Assembly: GCA_017446745.1 (NCBI GenBank)
Contig: JAFSQF010000041.1
Coordinates: 1 to 41,368, forward strand
Length of the DNA stretch: 41,368 nt
Direction: 5' to 3'
Source of the DNA: Bacteroidales bacterium
Lineage (GTDB): Bacteria; Bacteroidota; Bacteroidia; Bacteroidales; P3
The notes below the pieces were generated by a model. That model saw nothing but the letters and a program-made list of their open reading frames with translations, had not been told where the DNA came from and searched no databases. A program made the translations under genes and the position numbers. Numbering within the stretch: the stretch's first letter is position 1; each line of letters opens with the position of its first letter. This document shows positions 17,705-26,225 of this stretch, piece by piece.

Positions 17705-20095
17705 ATGAAAAAATCATTTCTTTTCCTTCTTCTCTTGTCAGTTTGCTTTGTTGGACACGCGGCATTTGTCAGCAATATGCCGGTGGCGAGACTGCAGCCC
17801 AATGGCGACACACTGCGCTGCTATGTCACCGGCGACGAATACTATCACCGTCTTCACGATGCGGCAGGCTACACCATAGTGCAGAACTCCTCCACGGGAT
17901 GGTATTGCTATGCACGGCGCGTGGACGACGCCAACGGCGAATGGCATCTGGAGCCCACCAGCCTAATTGCGGGACGCGACAACCCGTCGGCCAAAGGGCT
18001 GCTGCCCGGCCTGGCAGAATCGCCAGCCACCGTGGCAGCACGCATCAAAGCATGGCAAATACCAAACCAATATAAGCCTCAGCTCTCCTCTCAGCGAAAG
18101 ACAACATTCCAACGCAACAGAGGTAAAATCAACAACATCGTCATCTTCATTCGCTTCGCCGACGACGAAGAGATTACGACACCCTACAGCTCCATAGAGG
18201 CAATGTTCAACGACTCGACAGCCGACGCCGTGTCGCTGCACAACTATTTCTGGCGCGCCTCGTATGGGCAGCTGCGTATACCTACCTATTTCTACCCCCA
18301 ACCGGCGGACGATGTCGTTGTGTCGTACTGCGACAGCCTCCCTCGCAACCGTTTCCTGCCCTACGACGCCACTACAAACCCCGACGGCTATCAAGACGAC
18401 TACCAACGTCAGTCGCTGGAATTTGGCCTCTTAGAACGCGCCGTGAACCACGTAAGCCTGGACTATCCCGAGATCGAGAACCTGAACTTGGACTATGATG
18501 ACGACGGAATGGTGGACAATATCTGCTTTGTGCTGAAAGGAAGCTTCACAGGATGGTCCGACCTGCTGTGGCCCCACAAATGGGCTATCTTCGACAGGTA
18601 CGTCATGCTGGGCACGAAGAGGGTATACAACTTCAACTTGCAGCTGGAAGGCAGCGGAAGCCATTACTTCAGTACCTCGACGTTCTGCCACGAGATGTTC
18701 CACACCCTGGGTGCCCCCGACCTCTACCACTACGAGAACTATACGGGCGTCAACACCGTTGGCTCGTGGGACCTCATGTGCTACAACACCACACCGCCAC
18801 AGCACATGGGCATGTACATGAAAATGCGCTACGGCAACTGGATCGACAGCGTGCCGGAAATCAAAGAGTCCGGCACCTACAGCCTGCACTCGGTGGGCGA
18901 CAGCAACGGACGCAGCAACTGCTACGTCATTAAAGCCTCGGACCCGAGTCAGTGCTATTTCCTGGAATATCGCGACTACAACGAATTGTTTGAACAAGCC
19001 CTGCCGGGAAGCGGCCTGCTTGTCTACCGCATCGATAGCCGCTACAATGGCAACGCCTACTTCGACGGCGAGACAGTGTTCGACGAGGTGCATCTGTTCG
19101 CGCCGGGAGGCGACAACGACACCACGTCGGGCTCTATGGCTCAGGCCTTCTTCAGCGCCGACGCCGGACGCGATGCCTTCACCCCTCTGACCGACCCTCG
19201 GCCCTGGCTGACAGGGGGAGCTTTAGACACCACGATGTATATCACCAATATAAGCCACGCCGGCGACAGTATCTCCTTCACCTACGAGAGGCACTGGCCG
19301 GCTGGCGAGGAATGCCAAGGCGATTCCTGTTCCATCACGGTCACCATGCACGACGTGTATGGCGACACCTGGAACGGGGCATACCTGACATTCAGCACTC
19401 TCGACGGAACGCTGTTAGCCAATATCTCTATGGCCGTTTGCCGCACCGTGCAAACCGAGTCGGTGCACGTTTGCCGGCAGCCTATCGTCGTGAGCTGGAA
19501 TGGCGGCAGCTATCCCGAAGAGTGCGGCTTCTCTATCACCCTGGCCGACGGCACGGTGTGGAACGATGTCGTCTCGGCAGAAGGACAAAGCGAATATGTA
19601 GGAGTGATCGACAACCCCTGTGGCAGTGGCGAGCAATTCACGGTCACCGTGATGAGCGCCGACACCGTGAACACCGTAGAAGGCGGTGGCTTATTCGATT
19701 GGGGCACCTATACCTTGATACGAGCCATACCTGCCGAAGGTTACATCTTCCGGGGCTGGTTGGATGGGGAATACCACAACACCGGGAACGCCTACGAATT
19801 CGTCAACGACGACCCGGAACGTTTAATAATGGTCACCAGCGACACTCTTTTCACTGGCGTCTTCGAAAGAACCCAGGGCATCAGCAATGGCGAGGACGAC
19901 ATCAGTATAAGCGTTGACGGCAATACCGTCCGCATCCAAGGACAGCAAGGACAGCAGATTGAAATATATGACATTATGGGACGATTGATAATAAGCGGCA
20001 AAACCCTTTCAGACCATTCAGTCTACACCATGCCCCACAGAGGTGTCTACATAATCAGAACGAACAACAGCAACCGAAGTGTTATGATTTATTAA
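17705..20095 (+). CDS. Secreted M6 family metalloprotease with type IX secretion signal
   Basis: The 796-residue protein has a signal peptide (about 1-21). The zinc site is HEMFHTLGAPDLY, with His329, Glu330 and His333, plus the glycine-aspartate end of the HExxHxxGxxD pattern seen in M6 (immune inhibitor A-like) peptidases. A region with INNIVIFIRFADDEE precedes it, as in that family. Beta-sandwich domains follow. The last ~70 residues form a type IX sorting domain (IEIYDIMGRLI, GVYIIRT). It should be surface-exposed or released, and works alongside the S8 peptidase in protein breakdown (inference). An 8-bp repeat array abuts its start. Confidence 0.9.
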   Translation: MKKSFLFLLLLSVCFVGHAAFVSNMPVARLQPNGDTLRCYVTGDEYYHRLHDAAGYTIVQNSSTGWYCYARRVDDANGEWHLEPTSLIAGRDNPSAKGLLPGLAESPATVAARIKAWQIPNQYKPQLSSQRKTTFQRNRGKINNIVIFIRFADDEEITTPYSSIEAMFNDSTADAVSLHNYFWRASYGQLRIPTYFYPQPADDVVVSYCDSLPRNRFLPYDATTNPDGYQDDYQRQSLEFGLLERAVNHVSLDYPEIENLNLDYDDDGMVDNICFVLKGSFTGWSDLLWPHKWAIFDRYVMLGTKRVYNFNLQLEGSGSHYFSTSTFCHEMFHTLGAPDLYHYENYTGVNTVGSWDLMCYNTTPPQHMGMYMKMRYGNWIDSVPEIKESGTYSLHSVGDSNGRSNCYVIKASDPSQCYFLEYRDYNELFEQALPGSGLLVYRIDSRYNGNAYFDGETVFDEVHLFAPGGDNDTTSGSMAQAFFSADAGRDAFTPLTDPRPWLTGGALDTTMYITNISHAGDSISFTYERHWPAGEECQGDSCSITVTMHDVYGDTWNGAYLTFSTLDGTLLANISMAVCRTVQTESVHVCRQPIVVSWNGGSYPEECGFSITLADGTVWNDVVSAEGQSEYVGVIDNPCGSGEQFTVTVMSADTVNTVEGGGLFDWGTYTLIRAIPAEGYIFRGWLDGEYHNTGNAYEFVNDDPERLIMVTSDTLFTGVFERTQGISNGEDDISISVDGNTVRIQGQQGQQIEIYDIMGRLIISGKTLSDHSVYTMPHRGVYIIRTNNSNRSVMIY

Positions 20096-20124
20096 AAAAA
20101 ACAACGTAAATAAAGAAAAAATCG

Positions 20125-20132
20125 TAACTTTG
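20125..20132 (+). promoter_or_regulatory. Bacteroidota -7 box upstream of the secreted EEP protein
   Basis: TAACTTTG followed by C matches TAnnTTTG. It lies 87 bp before the start at 20219, after the M6 stop at 20095. The -33 region is A-rich and shows no clear TTTG. Confidence 0.5.
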
Positions 20133-20218
20133 CAAAATATTTCAACAGCTGTTACGTTATATTAACCACTAACAAAAAATATCAACAAACAAAAAAGAGA
20201 AAAACATTCGGTAACGAA

Positions 20219-21049
20219 ATGAAACGATTCACGCTTTTTATAGTGTTTTTCGTGATTTCTGGAGGTTTTCTTCATGCCCAAAGCGTGAAGATGATCTCTT
20301 TTAACATACGGTATAACGGGGCCGCCAATGAAGACGGCCAGTATGCCTGGGTGTATCGTGCGCCATCTGTACTGCAAATGATTAAACAGGAGCAACCCGA
20401 CGTGATGGGCGTGCAAGAAGCCCTACTGGACCAGTTGTCGGCTATCGACCGTAAATTCGCCGGAAAGTACCGTCGCGTCGGCGTGGGACGTGACAATGGG
20501 CTGACACGCGGTGAGCACATGGCAATCTACTACAACCGGGAGAGTGTGGAGCTGTTGGGATACTATACACGCTGGCTGAGCCCGCACCCGATGCGCGTAT
20601 CAATGGGATGGGATGCCGCCTGTATGCGTACAGTGACCATAGCCCATTTCCGCCAACGTGCCACCGACAAAGAGTTCTGGTATTTCAACACCCACCTCGA
20701 CCATGTGGGCAAAGTGGCTCGCAAAGAATCCATCAAACTCATCAATAAAACCGTCAGTTCCATGGTGCCCTCCGGCACTGCGGTAATAGTGGGCGGCGAC
20801 ATGAACCAAGGCATGGAAAGCCCTATATTCAATCCTCTTTATACCAGCGGCTTCAAGATGGCCCGGCTTGTTGCTCCCATCTCCGACACCAAAGCCTCCT
20901 TCAACGCCTTTGGCAAAATGGAGCCGGCAACGATAGACCATTTCTTTGTCCGCGACGTCACTTTGGAGAAATTCATCACCCTCGACGATGATTATGGCAT
21001 CAAGTACATCTCCGACCATTACCCGATAGAGATTATCTTCAGCCTATAA
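20219..21049 (+). CDS. Secreted endonuclease/exonuclease/phosphatase family protein
   Basis: The 276-residue protein has a signal peptide (MKRFTLFIVFFVISGGFLHA) and the EEP fold. Motifs are ISFNIRYNG, the catalytic-type Glu in DVMGVQEALLDQL, WYFNTHLDHVG, VIVGGDMNQ and the closing YISDHYPIEI. Members hydrolyse phosphodiester or phosphomonoester bonds; many secreted Bacteroidota examples are poorly characterised. It has its own promoter-like box and is followed by array E and a bidirectional terminator, so it is probably monocistronic. Confidence 0.88.
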   Translation: MKRFTLFIVFFVISGGFLHAQSVKMISFNIRYNGAANEDGQYAWVYRAPSVLQMIKQEQPDVMGVQEALLDQLSAIDRKFAGKYRRVGVGRDNGLTRGEHMAIYYNRESVELLGYYTRWLSPHPMRVSMGWDAACMRTVTIAHFRQRATDKEFWYFNTHLDHVGKVARKESIKLINKTVSSMVPSGTAVIVGGDMNQGMESPIFNPLYTSGFKMARLVAPISDTKASFNAFGKMEPATIDHFFVRDVTLEKFITLDDDYGIKYISDHYPIEIIFSL

Positions 21050-21066
21050 AATCAATTTTGTTGATT

Positions 21067-21150
21067 CGATGTTTCGATGCTTCGATATCTCGATGCTTCG
21101 ATATCTCGATGCTTCGATATCTCGATGCTTCGATATCTCGATGCTTCGAA
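21067..21150 (+). repeat. 8-bp degenerate tandem array E (10.5 units)
   Basis: Ten units plus CGAA, starting 17 bp after the EEP stop. After CGATGTTT it alternates strictly between CGATGCTT and CGATATCT, giving a 16-bp higher-order period. It lies in a convergent gene gap, so unlike the others it is not upstream of a start codon. Confidence 0.9.
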
Positions 21151-21162
21151 TTGAAATAGGAC

Positions 21163-21195
21163 AAAAAAAGCCGCCCGTTAACGGGCGGCTTTTTT
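21163..21195. terminator. Bidirectional intrinsic terminator
   Basis: GCCGCCCG (21170-21177), loop TTAA and CGGGCGGC (21182-21189) form a perfect 8-bp stem, with seven A before it and six T after it. It can end transcription from the EEP gene on the + strand and from the methylmalonyl-CoA decarboxylase operon on the - strand. Confidence 0.95.
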
Positions 21196-21210
21196 GTCTT
21201 CTTTTGCTTA

Positions 21211-22380
21211 TTAATGAAGGAATGCCAGAAGAATACCGGCGGCCACAGCCGAGCCGACAACGCCGGCCACATTGGGACCCATGGCGTGCTGGAGCAGGTA
21301 GTTGGTCTTGTCGTACTCCAGACCCACGTTGTTCGACACACGGGCGGCATCGGGCACTGCCGACACTCCGGAGTTACCGATAAGCGGGTTGATCTTATTG
21401 CCCTCCTTCAGGAAGAGGTTCATAAACTTCACGAAGAGCACACCGAAGAAAGTGGCCACGATGAAGGAACCGGCACCAAGGGCAAAGATGAGCACCGAGC
21501 GTCCGGTGAGGAACGTGGTGGCCTGTGTGGAGGCTCCCACCGTAATACCGATAAGGAGGGTGCAAATATTCACGATGGCATTGGAGGCCACTTCGGAGAG
21601 GCGCTTCGTCACGCCGCACTCCTTAAGGAGATTACCGAAGAAGAGCATACCCAGCAGGGGCAGACCCGAAGGCACGATGAAAGCACAGAAGATGAGGCCC
21701 AAGATGGGGAACGAGATCTTCTCGAGCTTAGTGACCTGACGCGGAGGACGCATACGGATCTTGCGCTCTTTCTCGGTGGTGAGGAGGCGCATGATAGGAG
21801 GCTGGATGACGGGGACGAGAGCCATATAGCTATAGGCCGACACCGCAATGGCACCCATGAGGTCGGGAGCCAGCTGCGAGGAGAGGAAGATAGCCGTAGG
21901 ACCGTCGGCACCACCTATGATACCTATGGCTCCGGCTTCGTTGGGAGCGAAGCCAAGGGCCAGGGCACCCATATAGGCGGCGAAGATACCCACCTGGGCG
22001 GCAGCACCGATAAGCATGAGCTTAGGGTTGGAGAGCATGGCCGAAAAGTCGGTCATGGCTCCTATGCCAAGGAAGATGAGAGGCGGATACCAGCCGTTCT
22101 GCACACCATGGTAGAGGATATGCAGCACCGAGCCATCCTCGTAAATACCAATCTTCAGTCCGGGATAGAAGGGGATGTTTCCCACTATCATACCGAACCC
22201 GATAGGGACAAGGAGCAACGGTTCGAACTCCTTTTTGATACCCAAGAAAATGAATATCAAACCTATCAATATCATTATAATGTGACCCCATTCCACGTTG
22301 GCGAAGCCCGTATAGTGGAGAAACTGCACCAGCTGCGTCGACATGAACTCAAGGAAGCCACCAGAAGCTAAAATATTCAT
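21211..22380 (-). CDS. mmdB: Sodium-translocating methylmalonyl-CoA decarboxylase, beta subunit
   Basis: The 389-residue membrane protein is the beta (OadB/MmdB) subunit that decarboxylates carboxybiotin and pumps sodium outward. The key motif GIIGGADGPTAIF gives the essential Asp159, followed by the ion-path helix DLMGAIAVSAYSYMALVP. About ten membrane helices are visible. It is the last gene of the operon with mce, mmdA, oadG and mmdC, and a strong terminator follows 15 bp after its stop. The beta subunit alone cannot distinguish oxaloacetate from methylmalonyl-CoA as substrate; mce next to mmdA favours methylmalonyl-CoA. Confidence 0.94.
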   Translation of the reverse strand: MNILASGGFLEFMSTQLVQFLHYTGFANVEWGHIIMILIGLIFIFLGIKKEFEPLLLVPIGFGMIVGNIPFYPGLKIGIYEDGSVLHILYHGVQNGWYPPLIFLGIGAMTDFSAMLSNPKLMLIGAAAQVGIFAAYMGALALGFAPNEAGAIGIIGGADGPTAIFLSSQLAPDLMGAIAVSAYSYMALVPVIQPPIMRLLTTEKERKIRMRPPRQVTKLEKISFPILGLIFCAFIVPSGLPLLGMLFFGNLLKECGVTKRLSEVASNAIVNICTLLIGITVGASTQATTFLTGRSVLIFALGAGSFIVATFFGVLFVKFMNLFLKEGNKINPLIGNSGVSAVPDAARVSNNVGLEYDKTNYLLQHAMGPNVAGVVGSAVAAGILLAFLH

Positions 22381-22490
22381 CAGTTTGAATGTTTAATTGT
22401 TTTTTGTTTAATTGTTTAATTGTTGAAATGAAGAATATTGACTTGAAAAGGGAGAATTTTCTGACGTCAATTTTCGAGAACCAATTCCAA
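22381..22490. other. AT-rich spacer between mmdC and mmdB
   Basis: This 110-bp gap holds three copies of TTTAATTG near 22392-22422, an approximate 8-bp repetition unrelated in sequence to the CGATGCTT arrays. No terminator or promoter was recognised, so read-through within the operon is expected. Confidence 0.35.
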
Positions 22491-22931
22491 TTAACCAATT
22501 ATCACCATAACATCACCCTCGAGGACCGAGTCGCCCTTGCGGACTTTTACTTCCTTGACGGTGCCGTCGACATCCGCCTCGATATTGTTTTCCATTTTCA
22601 TAGCCTCGAGGAGGACAACGGTCTGACCGGTCTTAACGGCATCGCCCACATTGACGAAGACATCGAGGATGGTGCCTGGCAACGGGGTGGTGACCTTAGA
22701 GCCGGCAGTGGCCGGGGCGGCAGAGGCTTTCTGGATAGTGCCTCCCGTGGCGGCAGCCACCTGCGGAGCCTTGCGGGTCTGCATAACCACCTGTTTCTGT
22801 TGTTTCATCTCCTTGTCGACGCTGACCTTATAGGGAGTGCCATTCACGTCCAAAGAAATCTCCTGACCTTCTACCTCGTTGATATCAACGGTGTATTCGG
22901 TGCCATTTATTTTGAATTTGAAGCTTTTCAT
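22491..22931 (-). CDS. mmdC: Biotin carboxyl carrier subunit of methylmalonyl-CoA decarboxylase
   Basis: The 146-residue protein has an N-terminal ~45-residue region (FKFKINGTEYTVDINEVEGQ), a Pro/Ala/Thr-rich linker (about 50-80) and a C-terminal biotinyl domain. The biotin site is EAMKMEN with Lys112. It shuttles the carboxyl group from the MmdA carboxyltransferase to the membrane beta subunit. Its ATG lies 3 bp after the oadG stop, so the two are translated together. Confidence 0.94.
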   Translation of the reverse strand: MKSFKFKINGTEYTVDINEVEGQEISLDVNGTPYKVSVDKEMKQQKQVVMQTRKAPQVAAATGGTIQKASAAPATAGSKVTTPLPGTILDVFVNVGDAVKTGQTVVLLEAMKMENNIEADVDGTVKEVKVRKGDSVLEGDVMVIIG

Positions 22932-22934
22932 TTT

Positions 22935-23909
22935 TTATCTTTTGTTGTTAAAGTATTGGTTCATGTTGTAGTACTTGGCATTCCACGGTGTCCAGGCACG
23001 CTCCACCTTCTGGATGGTGATGATGGTGTCCTCTTCATCGTGCAGCTCCTCGTTGTAGAGGTAGATGGCTGTGGCGATGGCGGCATAGATTTCGCCCGAG
23101 GTTTGCGATGCCGACGGGGTGGCAATGGCATGAGTGGCTTCCTTGGCGGCCTTGTGGGCCTTGCGGTCCTGAGTGGACATAATAAGCTTGCCGTAGCCTT
23201 TCAGTATCAGAGAGATGCACAGAAGGGCGAGGAAAACCACTGCTATGGCTACCACAGCAAGGCCAATACCGATGGGGTCGGATGCCTGAATGCGGTCGGC
23301 CTGTTTAGGCTTATGATAATGAACGCGTTGGCAGACATCAGGAAGGGTGGTGATGTTTTGTATTCCTTCCGTCATATCAAGGATATTGATGTCATAGCCC
23401 TGCTGATTGCGGCCCATGACGATGACCTCTTCCGGAGAGATATCGAAGGCATAGCTGGAGCAGTTGAAGTCGACGCGGCAGACCTGCTCGCCCGAAGCGG
23501 GATCGACGATGGCGAGGAATGAGGAGTCTTTCTTGGCGGAGGCGAGGATGACAGCATAGCCGTCGTAGAAGCCCACGCTGACAGGACGCAGGATGTTGAC
23601 GAGATCGTGACGCCCCTCGTAGATATCGGTGACAAAACGCACCGTATCCATGTCGGGGCGAGTGATAATGTCAACAGCGCAATCGATGCTGTCGATAACC
23701 ACAAAGGTGTTGAAACCACCCACGTAGCAGGCCTTGACCGACTGGAAGTTCGTCACGTCGATACCGTAGCCGCTCTGCGGGTTGTTGACCTCCGAGTGGG
23801 TCAAGGCAGCATCCATCTGTCCCTCGGCATCGTCCTGGGCCCTCAACGGGGTGGCAACCATAGCCATGCCAAGGAGACATACTGACATTATTTTCTTTAA
23901 GATATTCAT
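22935..23909 (-). CDS. OadG family subunit with a large N-terminal exported domain
   Basis: I use the ATG at 23909 (324 residues); an upstream in-frame TTG at 23927 comes from an 18-bp duplication of the start region. The protein has a signal peptide (cleavage near LRAQ, about 24) and a ~180-residue beta-rich extracytoplasmic domain with repeated motifs (FNTFVVIDS, GYAVILAS, DSSFLAIVD, SYAFDISPEEVIVMG) that resembles a small propeller. One helix follows (about 211-236, IGIGLAVVAIAVVFLALL), then a cytoplasmic tail ending RAWTPWNAKYYNMNQ. The helix and the W-x-PW-x-x-K tail match OadG, which anchors the carboxyltransferase and carrier to the pump. Classical OadG subunits are below 100 residues, so the N-terminal domain is an addition. 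Confidence 0.8.
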   Translation of the reverse strand: MNILKKIMSVCLLGMAMVATPLRAQDDAEGQMDAALTHSEVNNPQSGYGIDVTNFQSVKACYVGGFNTFVVIDSIDCAVDIITRPDMDTVRFVTDIYEGRHDLVNILRPVSVGFYDGYAVILASAKKDSSFLAIVDPASGEQVCRVDFNCSSYAFDISPEEVIVMGRNQQGYDINILDMTEGIQNITTLPDVCQRVHYHKPKQADRIQASDPIGIGLAVVAIAVVFLALLCISLILKGYGKLIMSTQDRKAHKAAKEATHAIATPSASQTSGEIYAAIATAIYLYNEELHDEEDTIITIQKVERAWTPWNAKYYNMNQYFNNKR

Positions 23910-23950
23910 TTTTTTTAAGATATTCAATGGTTAAAGTGAAATGGGGCCGA

Positions 23951-23985
23951 GGGTGCGTCCGCGGCACGAGGTCTGGACGCCACCC
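23951..23985. other. GC-rich hairpin between the Cys-rich lipoprotein and oadG
   Basis: GGGTGCGTCC (23951-23960) pairs with GGACGCCACCC (23975-23985) with one bulged base around a 14-nt loop. No T-run follows on the - strand, so it is more likely an mRNA processing or stability element, or a leaky attenuator, than a full terminator. Confidence 0.5.
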
Positions 23986-24008
23986 TTAGTCCCTAACAGA
24001 GAGCAGAA

Positions 24009-24350
24009 TTACTTTTTGCACTCGCCATCTTTTTTGCACTCGCCGTTGGCTTTGCCTTCGCAGCAGCCCTCAGCGGCGGCTTTTTCCTTGCAGCACTGGC
24101 CGTCACCCTTGCACTCTTTCTTGTGGCAGGGGCTGTCCTCAGGGCAGGTGCAGTTCTCGCACTTGTTGGCCAAGCACACGCTGTCGGGGCAGGTAGCCTC
24201 GCAGTGCTTCATGCACTGCTGCTCGCACTGCTCGGGAGCAGGGGTCTGGTCGGTGGCGACGGTGTCTTCAGTCTTGGCGCTGCCGTTGCAGGCCACCATG
24301 GCAAATGCGAAAGCGATTCCAAGGAATCCGTTGATTAAAGTTTTTTTCAT
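24009..24350 (-). CDS. Small cysteine-rich lipoprotein
   Basis: The 113-residue protein has a lipoprotein signal peptide (AFAMVAC, Cys at about 21). After an acidic linker it holds 16 more cysteines in about 73 residues: CxxxCxxxC, CxxxxC, CxC, CC pairs at the end, and Lys/Glu-rich spacers. Tandem GECKKDGECKK closes it. The pattern suggests metal or cluster binding, or many disulfides, at the periplasmic face. It sits inside the methylmalonyl-CoA decarboxylase operon between mmdA and oadG, which is not part of the standard enzyme. I do not recognise a named family. The opposite-strand frames are shadows. Confidence 0.75.
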   Translation of the reverse strand: MKKTLINGFLGIAFAFAMVACNGSAKTEDTVATDQTPAPEQCEQQCMKHCEATCPDSVCLANKCENCTCPEDSPCHKKECKGDGQCCKEKAAAEGCCEGKANGECKKDGECKK

Positions 24351-24397
24351 TTTTGATTTGATATTAAAGGTGTTAAAGATTTTTTTCTTTTTTTTTT

Positions 24398-24526
24398 TGA
24401 TGTCTCGTTGTTTTCGTCGTTTCGCTAACTCGAAATAAAGATATAACGATATAACGATGCTTCGAGATTTCGATATTTCGATATTTCGATATTTCGATAT
24501 TTCAATGCTTCAATGCTTCGATGCTT
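24398..24526 (+). repeat. 8-bp degenerate tandem array F (~16 units)
   Basis: The clear part, 24447-24526, has ten units in phase, including four CGATATTT in a row and two CAATGCTT. Before it, 24398-24446 holds about six more divergent units (CGTTGTTT, CGTCGTTT, CGCTAACT, CGAAATAA) with a single 1-nt slip at 24414, the only phase break found in any array. It starts 26 bp after the mmdA stop (reading the - strand), upstream of the Cys-rich lipoprotein gene. Confidence 0.8.
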
Positions 24527-24552
24527 CCAAATAAGGCATCATATAACATATC

Positions 24553-26112
24553 CTATAGCGGTATGTTGCAATGTTTCTTCATGGGAAGGCTGTCCTTCTT
24601 GGTGGAGAGGGCCTGGAGGGCGCGAATTACGCGGAAGCGGGTGTTACGCGGCTCGATGACGTCGTCGACATAGCCGTACTTGGCGGCGTTGTAGGGGTTG
24701 GCGAACTGGTCGTTGTACTCTTTCTCCTTCTCGGCCATGAACTTGGCCTTCTCCTCGGGGTCGGTGATTTCCTTGAGGGCGCGGCCCTGAAGAACCTCGG
24801 TGGCTCCGCTGGCTCCCATCACGGCGATTTGTGCCGTGGGCCAGGCATAGTTGATGTCGCTGCGCAGCTGCTTGCACGACATGACGATGTGGGCACCGCC
24901 GTAGCTCTTGCGCAGCGTGACAGTAACCTTAGGCACCGTGGCCTCGCCGTAGGCGAAGAGGAACTTGGCGCCATGGGCGATAACGCCGGCATACTCCTGG
25001 CCGGTGCCGGGGAGGAAGCCGGGCACGTCGACGAGGGTCACCAACGGAATATTGAAAGCGTCGCAGAAGCGCACGAAGCGCGCTCCCTTGCGGCTGCTGT
25101 TGCAGTCGAGCACACCGGCCATCGACTTAGGCTGGTTGGCAACAACACCAACGCTGACACCACCGAAGCGGGCAAAACCCACCACCAGATTGGGAGCGAA
25201 TTTCTCGTGAACCTCAAGGAACTTGCCATCGTCGACGATGCTGTGGATGATATCCTTTACATCGTAGGCCTGGTTGGGGTTCTCGGGGATGATGGTGTTG
25301 AGGCTGTCGTCGAGGCGGTCGATGGGGTCTTCGGTAGGCACATAGGGGGCTTCCTCGAAGTTGTTCGACGGGATGTAGCTGATAATGTCGCGGATAAGCT
25401 GGAGGGTGGCCTCCTCGGTCTCGCCAACGAAATGGGCCACACCACTCTTGGTGGCATGTACCATGGCACCGCCAAGTTTGTCGGTGGTCACGTCCTCGCC
25501 GGTGACGGTCTTGACAACCTTAGGGCCGGTAAGGAACATGTAGCTGTTCTCTTTCGACATGAGGATGAAGTCGGTAAGTGCCGGGGAATAGACCGAGCCA
25601 CCGGCGCAAGGGCCGAAGATGGCGCTGATCTGTGGCACCACTCCGGATGCGAGGATGTTGCGCTCAAAAATCTCGGCATAGCCGGCCAGCGAGTTGCAGC
25701 CCTCCTGGATACGCGCTCCGCCAGAGTCGTTAAGGCCGATAACCGGAGCACCGACTTTCATGGCCTGGTCCATAACCTTGCAGATCTTGAGCGACATGGT
25801 CTCGGAAAGAGAACCGGCGAAGACAGTGAAGTCCTGCGCGAAGACGTAGACCTGACGGCCATCAATGGTGCCGTAGCCCGTGACGACGCCGTCGCCGAGG
25901 TAGGACTGCTTCTGCATGTCGAAATTGGTGCAACGATGGGTGACGAACATGTCGAACTCCTCGAAGGAACCCTCGTCGAGAAGGAGAGCGATGCGTTCAC
26001 GCGCGGTGAGCTTGCCCTGCTCGTGCTGCTTGTCGATGCGTTTCTGGCCTCCGCCCATCTTGGCCTCGCTCCTCTTGTCGAGGAGCTCTTTTATTTTCTG
26101 TTCAAATGCCAT
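24553..26112 (-). CDS. mmdA: Methylmalonyl-CoA decarboxylase alpha subunit (carboxyltransferase)
   Basis: The 519-residue protein is a biotin-dependent acyl-CoA carboxyltransferase with N and C crotonase-like halves. N-half motifs are [32 protein letters not shown] and [17 protein letters not shown]-half motifs are [19 protein letters not shown] and [12 protein letters not shown]. It moves the carboxyl group from methylmalonyl-CoA to biotin on MmdC. Length matches MmdA/PccB. Direct linkage to the epimerase gene and to the beta subunit supports decarboxylase rather than propionyl-CoA carboxylase. Confidence 0.93.
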   Translation of the reverse strand: MAFEQKIKELLDKRSEAKMGGGQKRIDKQHEQGKLTARERIALLLDEGSFEEFDMFVTHRCTNFDMQKQSYLGDGVVTGYGTIDGRQVYVFAQDFTVFAGSLSETMSLKICKVMDQAMKVGAPVIGLNDSGGARIQEGCNSLAGYAEIFERNILASGVVPQISAIFGPCAGGSVYSPALTDFILMSKENSYMFLTGPKVVKTVTGEDVTTDKLGGAMVHATKSGVAHFVGETEEATLQLIRDIISYIPSNNFEEAPYVPTEDPIDRLDDSLNTIIPENPNQAYDVKDIIHSIVDDGKFLEVHEKFAPNLVVGFARFGGVSVGVVANQPKSMAGVLDCNSSRKGARFVRFCDAFNIPLVTLVDVPGFLPGTGQEYAGVIAHGAKFLFAYGEATVPKVTVTLRKSYGGAHIVMSCKQLRSDINYAWPTAQIAVMGASGATEVLQGRALKEITDPEEKAKFMAEKEKEYNDQFANPYNAAKYGYVDDVIEPRNTRFRVIRALQALSTKKDSLPMKKHCNIPL

Positions 26113-26161
26113 TATTTGAATTATTATAAGGTTTATAATGTGGGGTTTTCCTTGGCTCTTA

Positions 26162-26176
26162 GCGGCCTCGGGCCGC
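26162..26176. other. Hairpin between mce and mmdA
   Basis: GCGGCC-TCG-GGCCGC is a perfect 6-bp GC stem with a 3-nt loop. A second small one, GTCGC-AAAA-GCGTGAC, lies at 26202-26217 just after the mce stop. Neither has a T-tract in the - strand direction, so read-through into mmdA is expected, possibly with altered mRNA stability. Confidence 0.45.
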
Positions 26177-26225
26177 CCCGATGAATTCCGTTTATTCTAA
26201 GTCGCAAAAGCGTGACTGTCGCTAA

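Noticed and set aside
17482-18075. Open frames made of KHRNIE-type octads between the MATE and M6 genes
   Set aside because: They are translations of array D, which lacks stops in every frame, and then run out of frame into the M6 gene.
23909-23927. Upstream oadG start at 23927
   Set aside because: It is a TTG inside an 18-bp duplication of the start region; the ATG at 23909 directly precedes the signal peptide.
24571-26184. 537-codon + strand open frame over mmdA
   Set aside because: mmdA on the opposite strand has full family motifs; the + frame is a compositional shadow.
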